Below, in pieces: positions 36,154-46,039 of a stretch of 64,000 nt of DNA (position 1 is its first letter; each line of letters opens with the position of its first letter). The translations under genes and the position numbers were made by a program. Source of the DNA: Buxus sempervirens (Eukaryota; Streptophyta; Magnoliopsida; Buxales; Buxaceae); NCBI GenBank assembly GCA_947561395.2, contig OX387188.1, positions 6,432,150 through 6,496,149 on the forward strand. The letters run 5' to 3'. Under the pieces are notes generated by a model. That model was not told where the DNA came from. It searched no databases and saw nothing but the letters and a program-made list of their open reading frames with translations.

Positions 36154-37554
36154 TGTGAGACATGGGAAAAAATCAAATCTAATGATTTCCTCAATCATCA
36201 CACGGGATTATATAAAACAAAGAGTCGCCACCATTCAATTTAGGTGTGAATGGACACCAAAATATTAAATAAGCACAAAAGGCAAATTTTAGGGCAAAAT
36301 ATCCCTCCTAAAAAAAACAACCAGAGATGGGTAAGGGGATTAGGTTATGAACAGGGGAAGGTGTTAGGCACCCCTATTCATCCACACAAGGTGGTTGCCA
36401 GGCATTGTTCATGTTAAATTAAAAGAAAAAGCTTGCTATAAAAATCAGGAAAAATCACAAAAAGACAAAAATTGTATGGTTTTTTCATATGAATAGTCTG
36501 ATTGATCCAGAACTATCAAACATGATCATACCATTCCTAGGGTTTCATGATCAAAACAAATTTGAGATAAAGTCAAATAAAATCAAGTTAAAGTGAAAAA
36601 TCCAAAAATCTGGCTTCAAGTCAAAATTCTAGAAATCTAGAAAAATATGATTTTTATAAAATATTTCAAAATTGAACTTGAATAGTCCAGGACATAGATA
36701 AAGCCCAAATTTCACATTAAATCTGAAAATCAAAACCAAAAATATCCACATTGATGAAAAACACCAAAAGGGGAGAATTTAGACCGTAGGGTCTTCTCTC
36801 AATAATGAAAAACAATTTAAAAATCATCTCATGAAACCCTAGAATTTATTTTCAGGCTTCTGGATTCAGATCTACCATATTGATCATGATAAATCCAAGA
36901 TCCTAGCCTAAAATCACAAAAATCACGAAAACAGTGCTGTAGGTGCAAATATGTGGAAAATCCAAATTTTATCACAAAGTGGGGATCTTATGCTATAAAC
37001 ATCATAGATTCATGTTATTCATTCAGATATATCATAAAAAGCATTAAAACATGATCAGGATATTCAAAACAGCCACATCTCACAAATTAGAGCACATGGG
37101 GGTCTACCCTACGGATCCACCTGTTCTCTTTTCCCCTAGTTCTCTCTTCACGTTTTACGGCTAGAGAGACTCTTGAGGTACTTAGAGATAGGTTTGGTTA
37201 CACAAACACAATTACAGGCCTTATTCTATGAAAAAGGAAAAAAACAGATATGGGGTTCTATTCTAGGGATCCACCTGTTCCCCTTTCCCCTAGTTCTCTC
37301 TTCACGTTTTACGGCTAGAGAGACCCTTGAGGTACTTAGAGACAAGTTTAGGGATACAAAAACAGATATGGCCTTATTCTACTGCAATAGAGATGATCCT
37401 ATTACTTCTAGAATTGAAGACAGAAAATAAAAAAGGATAGGGGACTTACCTGGATTGAGCAGGCAGAGCAGCAGGGATTCCTTTCCTTCTCTTGGAGCTT
37501 CTTAGAATTCCTTGACTTCAAAATTTCGTGGCCCTAAGCTAGAGGAATGAGCCT

Positions 37555-37564
37555 CTATTTATAG
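37555..37564 (-). promoter_or_regulatory. TATA box in Ogre 3' LTR
   Basis: ctataaatag on the minus strand, about 400 bp from the LTR start and downstream of the palindrome array. The functional copy for the element is the one in the 5' LTR. Confidence 0.6.
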
Positions 37565-37756
37565 ACACACCCAGGGGCATGGTTGGTCCAAGGAGATATA
37601 GCCTGATCCTCAGGATAGAGAGAAATATAGAGATAATGCCCATCCATAGTGGCTTCAGCGAATAAAATACTTAATTCGCTCGTTTAAAGATATATTGGAC
37701 TTCAAATAAAGCTCGGAAATCGAGAGGAGGACAAAACTTGCACGTGTCTTTAATGC

Positions 37757-37856
37757 CCGTAAATGATTTACGGTCCAATGGTGACCGTATTAGTACTACG
37801 GGCGCGCCTGCCCGTAGATATTTTGCGGGCGAGACCGGCCCGTGAAGTCAATACGG
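37757..37856. promoter_or_regulatory. phased palindrome cassette, Ogre 3' LTR U3
   Basis: Four 17-bp palindromes of type ccgta-N7-tacgg at 37757, 37785, 37812 and 37840, spaced 27-28 bp, separated by 10-11 bp GC-rich spacers such as gcgagaccggc. Inferred binding-site array. Confidence 0.7.
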
Positions 37857-37961
37857 GCAAAGCCTGTTCATTCTATTTTTAGGCCTTTTTGACCTGTTTT
37901 AAGCTCTAATTACATGTTTTTATTATTTTCTCATTTGGCAGTGCAATTTGGGGTGTCTACA

Positions 37962-37975
37962 GCTGCCCCCTCTTT
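37962..37975 (-). promoter_or_regulatory. polypurine tract (PPT)
   Basis: aaagagggggcagc on the minus strand directly abuts the TGTAGACACC start of the 3' LTR, as expected for the plus-strand primer of reverse transcription. Confidence 0.9.
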
Positions 37976-38312
37976 GCTGGTAATTGGAACCAATTACAAG
38001 CAGAGAGCAAAAAGACCCACCAATTGCACCTTCTGAGATTTTTGTATAATCAATTGCACATTGCAAGGATTAAATGGATGATTTTTGAAAAAAGAATTGA
38101 TTGTGGAAGATTTGCTAAGTAATCCCTCAGCTTAAGGGCCAAATCTTCCTCTCTCTTCTCACTGAGCACTTGTGGGCTATGAAGTGAGATTTGAGACAAA
38201 ATTTTTAAACAAAAGTGGGTAAGATGGCAATCCTTGCAACTTACAACTAATATCTACATTAATCTCCTAAAAATTGTGAGAAAATGATAAAAATATGCAA
38301 TTTTGGCTTCGC

Positions 38313-38412
38313 CCGTATTTGGCTTACGGACAGACCCTGTCCGTAGAGGGTTCACGGGCGACCGGGACCGTAGTGCTTTCACGGGCGTCTGATGCCCGTA
38401 CTGATTTTACGG
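38313..38412. promoter_or_regulatory. phased palindrome cassette upstream of the PMD gene
   Basis: Four ccgta-type 17-bp palindromes at 38313, 38341, 38368 and 38396 with 10-11 bp spacers (acagaccctgt, gcgaccggga, gcgtctgatgc). Followed by pyrimidine-rich, leader-like sequence on the plus strand. Confidence 0.7.
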
Positions 38413-39861
38413 ATTTTGAACTCCTTCTTAATCTTGCGAACGCGACTTTTCCTTCTCTGCTCGCATTTTGCCCTAAACCTCTTCTGTCCGTGCTTTCTTC
38501 TCCGGTCTCTGCCTCTTCTTCTCCAACAGTCCGACATCTCACACGACTTCGCCGGCGACTACTATTCTTCTCCGGCAACTCCTATCATCTCCGGCGACCA
38601 TCTTCGGCGACTCAAATTTCCGGCGACAACGGCTAGCTCATTCGGCCTTGGATGCTCTTATTAGAACAGTGGTGTGTCTGACGATCATTGGCTTGATCTT
38701 TGCGACAGTGGCCTTGCCGAGACTGCTTCCTTTAACTCCAAGCATCACCCAAACATCTCCTGTGAGTGAGTTCGAGGCTTCCATTTCTATTTTGCAAACT
38801 TCTCATTCGACCCACACAGGTATGTCGAACAGTAGCTTTCATCTCAACTATTCGACTGAGAATCATTGTTCAAAATCCATGACTGAATGAATACAATGAT
38901 TTTTAATTATTTCTGCTCAATTTCCATAGTTCTTCGACACCTTGTCTGATCATATGAAATTGAATGACTTGTGCCTCATGAACCAAACTCTTATACTGTT
39001 AATTCCTGTCTGAATATGATTGCAAAATTTTGAATGAATGCACTAGTACTTGAATGGCCAAACTCCCTCAAATTTTGGCTTGTTCATCATTATAGGCTGC
39101 CACTTTCCTTGCCCATGACACCTATGAGAATGTAATGCTTCTGGATTCATGTTCGACCCATGCTCAATTTTTATTGAACTGCTGTGCTGCCTTGTTGAAA
39201 TCATGTTTTGATTGATACTGCATTTTTCATGATTTTGATGCATGCTAGTAGACTTTTGTATGCTCAATACCAGCTTCCGGAATGTTGTTTTAAGTTTCTT
39301 GAAACTATCTTTTGATCATGGGATGCTAGATGATTGCTCGCCCATGCATCTTAGCAAATTGGTTTTGACCCACTTGGATCTATACCAGAGGGGTCGGTAG
39401 ACTAATGATCTTGACTCCATCAAGCCGATCCTTAATCCATTTGACAAAACCATGATAGATTTTTGAATCTAAGCCTAAACTTGATGAGCACTTCTCTTAC
39501 CACAATCACAACACAATTAGGCTTGAATTTCCATCCTGAAACAAACATACAAAAGAGAAGATTAAAATCAATTCTTAACACATATCTTTTTTTTGTGATA
39601 TAAATAGAATATACAGGAAGCCTAAACTTCCTACATATAATTTTTATATATTTTCTTGATTAAAGCAAAGACAAGTAAATAAAACAATAAAATTTCTCCA
39701 AACATAAACTCCTTCTGATTTGATTGGGAGTTTCTGAATCATTTTCTTCCATTTTCCATTTTCTTTTTCCTGTAAATCAATTAAGCTTGGTTAAAATAAA
39801 GATTAAGCAATTAAGAATTTTTAACAAGAATGATTAACCAACTCCTTGATTTGAACCGTAG
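38413..39861 (+). other. probable 5' leader and leader intron of the PMD gene
   Basis: Downstream of the palindrome cassette the plus strand looks like a plant 5' leader (cttctccggcgac repeats, no long ATG frame). A strong donor cacacag|gtatgtcg lies at 38820, and an AG acceptor (gaaccgtag) immediately precedes the ATG at 39862, allowing a leader intron of about 1.04 kb. An alternative start is the TATA-like tataaatag at 39599-39607, about 260 bp before the ATG. The sequence does not decide between them. Confidence 0.4.
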
Positions 39862-42777
39862 ATGGCCCGCCTTAGATCGGCTTCCCGAGATCCTGCAGAT
39901 GAGCCTTCCTCCTCGAGGGTTAGGCGAGATCCTGCTGATGTGGCCTCGTCTTCGAGGACCGAGAGGGATTCTGATTCTGATATCCCAGATTTCCCTTCTG
40001 GGGATTCGCGTGAGGCGACCCCAGAGGTATACTCTAACCCTTCAGATTTTAACATTCTTTTACAAAAACATCTTCCTGATTCTTCAATTATTTTCTTTTA
40101 GCCGATTGTTGAGGCTTCCGGCAGAGATAGGAGCCGTAGCAGACGCAGAGCTGGAGGCGTAGATAGAGACCTTGATGAGGGTCATAGAGGAGGCCGCAGA
40201 GGGGGCCGTGGCAGAGATGAGGCCAGGACCAGGGTTGAGATCCCTGAGGAGGTGGCTGCCCAGATTAGGGACACTGATCTTCTGCATGGTTTGAGGACTC
40301 ATCCTTCAGCATGCGTTAGGGCGGATATCCCTTTGGATTTTGCTATGTCCCATTATAGAGGGAGTTGGGCCAGCTTTACTAGATTCTTGAGAGCTTGCAG
40401 TTCGGCCTATCGTCGGGAGCTAGGATTATACGGTTTCGGCATGTTTATCACCATCCCGGACGTTCGCTTGGATCGAGCCCTCATTGCAGCATTATTGGAG
40501 AGGTTTTTCCCAGAGACCTTGAGCTTCCACTTCCCAGATGTTGAGATTGGGATCCGGCCTTCTGATTTCACGCTCATCACCGGGATTAGGATGATCGGTG
40601 ATGTTATCACTGAGATGGCGATGCCAGAGGCCGATGAGATTGCTGGTTATCTTGGATATATTGTGCTGCCTCCTGAGGCATGGGATCGAGGGAGAGCTAG
40701 ATTGTCTCTGACATGGCTGAGAGAGACTTTCGGGAGGAGGCAGTTTGGCCAGCTTGCTGCCGGTGACCACGTGTTTCCATTTGCCTTCAGATTTCTTTTT
40801 CTGTATATGATGGGATCCTGCTTCTTCCCAGAGGACACGACTTCAGTTAGTCCTCACTTCTTGAGTCTTCTGGGAGATTTGCAGCGGGCGAGGAGGTATG
40901 CCTGGGGCCCGCTTATTTTTGGTACCATTCTGGCCGGCCTGCGCCGATCAGTGAGCGGCCTCTCTACCTCCAGAGGGGCTGGAGTTGGGTGCAGGTTCTT
41001 CTGGCCCTTCTTGCAGGTGAACCTTATTTCCCTTCTTTTTCTTTATCTCTTTCTTTTTTATCTCTCCTTTTATATTCTTCTGATTATTTTCTTCTTTCTT
41101 GCAGTTTTTTGCTAGGGTTTATATACCCTATTTCCGCCCTACCTCTACGATGCCTGAGGAGACGTATCCCATGGCACTTAGATGGTGTCATGTAGAGCAC
41201 GACTCTGAAAAGAGTCGTCCCAGGTCCGCCCGGGCCCACTTGGACAGATTGTACCGGTCTGAGGTAATCTTCTTTTAATTCCTCTACTTCTTCTTTTCTT
41301 TTCTTACTGGATCGCATATCTGATGTCTTGTTTTGTTTTTCAGCTATTTGTCCCCAGGATGGAGGACATTCATGAGGTGTTGGCCCTGCAGGCAGCCAGA
41401 GATGATGCATTTGTCCCTGACCAGAGACGACAGAGATACCAGTTCTTTATTGGTCAGCTGGGCAGCATCTGGTATTGCGGCGAGCGCTTCTTTTTTCAGC
41501 ATGTGGGAGAGCCACGGATTCCTGCCATCCCGCCAGACACTACTCCTTCTTATCCTCCTATGCCTATTGATCCTGCCCAGTTCTTAGATTGGACTGAGGC
41601 AGAGACATTATTAGAGGAGGGTGACTATGATGCCTGGTTCAGGCGATCTTCTGTTGGGTGCCTCATGTCACCCATGCCTGTCCGTGGCGGAGTCACGGAG
41701 ATAGGAGGGGTAGTGATTAGGGCCTATGACACTACGGTATGCTTTCTTCTTTTGTGATCTTCTATTTCCCTTTCATTAGCATTTTTTTCTGACTTCTTTC
41801 TTTGCTGTTTCAGGAGGCTCAGTTGGCAGAGATCAGGTCTCGCTATGCTGATTTAGAGCGCCAGCGTGATGCAGCGATCGCTGAGCGGGACGCCCTCTAT
41901 ATCACTATTTCAGATCTCCAGGGGCAGCTAGCCAGAGCCCAGGGCCAGGAGGGTCCATCTGATGCACAGGACCAGGCGGGTCCGTCTGATACTCAGGTTA
42001 ATTTCTTCTTTTATTTCCATTCCTGCTTTTGTATTAGCCTATCTTGTTCTGACTGGATTTTTTTCTTAGTTTCAGGAGTACACAGCTGGCCCCTCTTCAC
42101 CTGCTTCACCCGTGCCTATGCATTTCCGGGATGAAGTGTTTTCTGTGGCACGAGTGGAGTTCGTGACGTCTCCTAGTCCAGTGGAGGTTCCTGCAGCAGA
42201 GCCCGAGGTCGAGGCTGATATTGTACCTGCTGCTGAGGACGTGCCAGAGTCTGCCCCAGTAGCTGAGACTGCTCCTGCTACATCTGCTGGTGTTGATATG
42301 GATTCGGCTATGGACGCCGCTGTGGTAGAGCCTACCGTGGAGACTGCCGTGATGGAGGAGGCTATAGCTGATCCTGTAGAGCCCGAGGTGGAGATGACTG
42401 CTACTGAGCCTGTGGAGCCGGAGGTTGATGTACCTGGGACATCTGCTCTTGCTGGTCCTGTTAGTCCTGATATGGAGGATGCGGAGGTGACACATGCTGC
42501 TGTTGATCTTTCTGCGGATTCTTCCCGTACAGAGTCTGATCCCGATTCTACGGGATATGTAGATACTTCAGGGTACGTCCCTCCTGATCATCCCACCGCT
42601 GGCTTTGTGCCTTTATATATGTGGCATGATATTCAGTCTGTTTTGAGCAGGATGACGCGTAGCACGGCCCGTAATATTGTGCGGCATGTCTTTGAGCGCC
42701 GGCGATCTACAGGCCGTGGTCGAGGCAGAGGACGAGGCCGTGGCCGTAGGAGCGGACCTGCATGGCCATTAGATTAG
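39862..42777 (+). CDS. PMD (plant mobile domain)-like protein gene carried antisense inside the Ogre element, six exons
   Basis: Predicted exons are 39862-40026, 40102-41016, 41105-41263, 41344-41736, 41814-41996 and 42076-42777. All five introns are GT-AG, 75-88 bp and phase 0; the joined frame is 838 codons plus stop. Residues 1-105 are Ser/Arg-rich with an RG/RD segment. About 110-410 match the plant mobile domain (cues FHFPDVEIGIRPSDFTLITG, YMMGSCFFPED, RRYAWGPLIF, FFARVYIPYFRP). Exon 5 is a coiled coil. Exon 6 is acidic with EPEVE-type repeats and ends in an RGRGRGRGRGRR tail, suggesting nuclear or nucleic-acid contact. PMD proteins such as MAIN/MAIL1 act in nuclear silencing and gene expression; this protein's role is unknown. 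The start is the first ATG in the conserved frame. Open throughout, so probably intact. Confidence 0.8.
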
Positions 42778-42994
42778 GATTCTTCCATGTACCTTTGTAT
42801 TATTTTTTTTTTTTTTTTGCAAAAGTGATGTAAACATTCATATATATAAAAGAAGTTTGTTTTATTTCCATTTGTATTCTTTCTTCTTTATTTACAGTAT
42901 TTATTATCTGATGAATGTTAAAACAGGGACAGGTGAAGCTTAGGAAAGCCAAAGAAATTAAAAATTCCCATTTTTTTGCATTTTTTCGAAGGAA

Positions 42995-43154
42995 CCGTAG
43001 TTATACTACGAGCAGGCTGTGCCCGTAAAGTTACCACGGGCGTGCGCTGCCCGTGAACTTTTCACGGTCAGCTGTGTCCGTAATTTCTATACGGGCGAGC
43101 CTAGCCCGTAATATAATTACGGAATTTACTGTCTTACGATTTTTTCTATATAAA
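42995..43154 (+). promoter_or_regulatory. palindrome cassette plus TATA box ahead of the DUF7745-like gene
   Basis: Five 17-bp palindromes start at 42995, 43023, 43051, 43078 and 43106 (28, 28, 27, 28 bp), with spacers gcaggctgtgc, gcgtgcgctgc, tcagctgtgt and gcgagcctagc. A TATA box (tatataaa, 43147-43154) follows 25 bp later, and the ATG is at 43246. This is the clearest promoter layout in the window. The half-site turns every 28 bp, between two and three helical turns. Confidence 0.7.
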
Positions 43155-43245
43155 CTCCTAGGGAACATCATTGTGACACTTTTATTAATTGAAAAACTCC
43201 CTGAGCACGTCTTTTCTCGCTTTCCTTGGCTTCTTTGGCGCTTCC

Positions 43246-45071
43246 ATGGCTTCCCCTACGCCGCTTTCTCCTGCCTTTGAATCTCCTCCTGCAAGACAAC
43301 CTGTTAGATCAAAACCTCCTAATCTTACCAGGTACAATATTGTGGATTCCTTTTATGATAGATGGGTTAACTCCATGACCCTTGATGAGGAGATTCGTTG
43401 GGATTCCATCCACTTAGGGCACATCCTACACCTCCCTAAAATTCCCTTTAAGTGGGAAATCATTGAAGCTTTGATAGGCCATTGGGTACCTGAGCTGAAT
43501 CTCTTCCGTTTTGATGATAAAGAGATGACTCCTACCATAGAAGAGATTGAAACCATCCTTGGCCTTAGATTTTCTGAAAAAGTTGTGAACCCACCCCTAA
43601 AGCTTAGTTATAAAAAGGAGGCTTCCACTTTCTTGGGTATAGGGAAGAAGGACTTAGGAATTTCTGATGCACTATTGACCTTGTCCAAGACCTTTTTGAC
43701 TGAAAAACTTCTGAGGAGTAATGACAAGGACTCTAGGTTTAATGCATTGACCCTGATAGTGGTCAATCAGCTGCTTTTTCCATGGGGTGATGACCAGGTT
43801 GACTTGGCTCTTATCTCAGTTATCTGTCAGGTTAGGGAACGCGAGAGGTTGGCCCCTATGATCCTAGCAGAGATATATCAGGCTCTTACTGATTGTTATT
43901 TCAGGAAGAAGAAACGCTTCCTTGCCTGCGCCCCTATCCTACAGGTAAAATATGCATGTATTTTTTTTTTCTATTTTTTTTTTCTTTCTATTCTTCCTTT
44001 CCTTTCTTTTTTTCTCTCCTCTTTTTTTTTTTTTTTTCTTCTTCTCTTTTTTCTTTCTTCTCTTTTTTTTCTCTTTTTCTCTCTCTTTTTTTTTTCTTCC
44101 TTTTTCTTCTTTTTTTTTTCTTTTTTCTTTTTTTTTTCCTTTTTGGAAATAAATTGAAATACTCCCTTTTTCTGCAGCTTTGGTTGCTTGACCATCTTAG
44201 CCAGGTTGAAGAAATAACTCGCCGCTTCTTTCCAAGATTGAAAGTTCCTGTTTTGATGAGCAATAGGGGATGTCCTAACATCCAAGGTGGCAAGCAAGGC
44301 TGGTTCACTTTCTTGGGTACTCTCCAGGATGATCAAGTGAGATGGCCTGGCACTTATCAGCCCACTCCAGAGATAGTGATCAGCTTTAGAGATAGAAACT
44401 TTCTGGCCCTAGCAGGCTTGAAATCTGCTGTTCTCTATCTTCCTTTGAGGGTTCTTCGGCAATTTGGAGCGACCCAGGGAATCATGATTCCCACAGGTTA
44501 TGAGAGCTTTATAGGGCCACTTACTTCAGCCACCATGGGGCTAAATGCTCAATTAATGAAAGAGTGGTCCTATGTTTGCTTTCTGCGGGGTCCAGTCTTT
44601 TCTGAGTCCCATGTGAAGGACTACCACTTCTGGATCAAGGAACAGGTGCAGAGTCATGCCCCAGTACCAGAGGATCCTCCTGCAGTTCTTCCTCCTACTT
44701 ATGAGGACATTCTGGAGTCAGAAAGGGCAACTCATAAGCGGCTTCAACAAATATGGGTACGGGAGGCTCAAGAACTTAGGATAAAAGTCCTTTTTCTGGA
44801 GAGGAAGCTTGAGGAGCAGAAGTCTGGCCGCATTGCCATAGAGAAGAAACTTGAAGAACAAAGGCAGGCTCGTCGCTTTGAAGTCCGTGTGATGCGGAAG
44901 AAGTATCAGGATTCCTTGGCTGACCTTAGGGCGTTGAAGAGCAAGCTTTCTTTTTCAGATGAGGTCATCTCCTTTTTGAGTGATCCTGATGCAGAGGGTG
45001 TTTCTGGAATCATTGCAACTCAGGCAGCTAGGATTAGGGAGCTTGAGGAGCAGTTAGGGAGTAGGGATTAG
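43246..45071 (+). CDS. DUF7745-like, PMD-related protein gene carried antisense inside the Ogre element, two exons
   Basis: Exons 43246-43944 and 44178-45071 (intron 233 bp, phase 0, extremely pyrimidine-rich, tctgcag acceptor) give 530 codons. I took the ATG at 43246 (MASPTPLSPAFES), 92 bp after the TATA box; the frame is open further upstream but without ATG. Residues about 30-400 resemble the plant DUF7745 family (cues PTIEEIETILGLRF, LIVVNQLLFPW, CAPILQLWLLDHL). The motif order also parallels the PMD protein next door. Residues about 410-530 are a long coiled coil rich in Glu/Lys/Arg. Function unknown; such genes are commonly found within plant retrotransposons. Intact as read. Family name is from memory of motif patterns. 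Confidence 0.75.
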
Positions 45072-46039
45072 ATTCTTTCATCATTTTTTTTTTCTTTCAT
45101 TTTTTTTTCATACTTTTTTACAAAAGCAAACTCCATTAGTGGAAAGATATTAGATTTAATTCAAAAATAGGTTTTATATTATTGGCCTCAGAATTCTCAG
45201 ATGCTTATAAAAACAGAAGTTTTATGAAAAAGTATTTGATTTCTCATCATTGGCCAAAGTATAGTTTTTTTTGAAAGCTGATCCAAAACACTTAATCACA
45301 TATAATTAAAGGAATTAAAATCAGGTTGAATAATGAAAAGGGTAGTCCAAGCAATAGGGAGAGACCAAATTTGTCTACCCCGTGACCTTTAGAATCATCC
45401 CCTAATGATTTTTCCTTCCTGATTGGCCTTGCTAATCTGCTCAGTTTCCAGTGCTCATGCTGATTTGAAACTTAGACCCCATGATCAACTCATCCCTTGA
45501 TTCTTTTCTTTTTTTTTTTTTTTTCTTTTTGCCCTTCTTGCCCCTAGTGCCAATTACGGTTTTCACTAGGGTTGGCCTCTGCATTCCGTCATCACCAATC
45601 TTACTCTGAAAGTTGAATGAATATACTAAAATCACCGAGGTCTTAATAATAGGACGAAACAAAGGCTAGGTTCGGTTTATAAAAGAAAAGGTATTAAAGG
45701 CTCAAAATTTTCTAAGTGTGAAAATGGGTCAACTGGACTTACAGTCATGGTGAATTCAATCCCATTCCCCTTCTTTTGTATTTGGCATTTATTTGCCCCT
45801 ATTTTTTTCTTTTTCTCTTTTTTTTTTTTTCTTTTTTTTTTTTCAAATTTTTTCTTCTTCTTTTTTTTTCTTTTTGCCCCTATTGGCCTTGCCCTTATTG
45901 GCTTTGCCCCAGTATAAGGCTGTAAGTCCAGTTTGGGTTTAACAAAAAAATACGAACAGGCTCAAATTGGTTTGACTAGGGATTCAAATTTTGGGATATA
46001 AAGAACGATGGCCTCAGATCCTTTCCTAGTAATATTCAT
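45072..46039. other. non-coding T-rich spacer between the antisense genes and pol
   Basis: Contains several T/C homopolymer stretches (for example 45508-45535, 45804-45870), so the element's sense RNA would be A/G-rich here. It is 3' to both pol (minus strand) and the DUF7745-like gene (plus strand), and probably holds both 3' ends. No gene seen. Confidence 0.6.

Larger units (their letters stand above)
36154..37961 (-). repeat. Ogre 3' LTR
   Basis: Read on the minus strand it starts TGTAGACACCCC and ends CATGTCTCACA. It has a U3 palindrome array, a TATA box, and an internal imperfect duplication of about 140 bp (about 37111-37240 and 37251-37390, gatccacctgtt...acggctagagagac). Near its end is the ggtggcgactct motif shared with all Ogre-type LTRs here. 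The sole difference I see from the other LTR is G at 36770 versus T at 56532. An 85-codon open frame in it, identical in both LTRs, has no recognisable domain. Confidence 0.95.

Noticed and set aside
37173..37430. 85-codon open frame in the LTR, repeated at 56935-57192
   Set aside because: Identical only because the LTRs are identical; no domain, and it crosses the internal LTR duplication.
40951..41104. alternative donor gtgagc at 40951 in the PMD gene
   Set aside because: Also phase 0, but using the donor at 41017 keeps GCRFFWPFLQ before FFARVYIPYF, which fits the domain better; kept only as an alternative.
43971..44336. Lys/Glu-rich open frames on the minus strand
   Set aside because: Complement of the pyrimidine-rich intron of the DUF7745-like gene.
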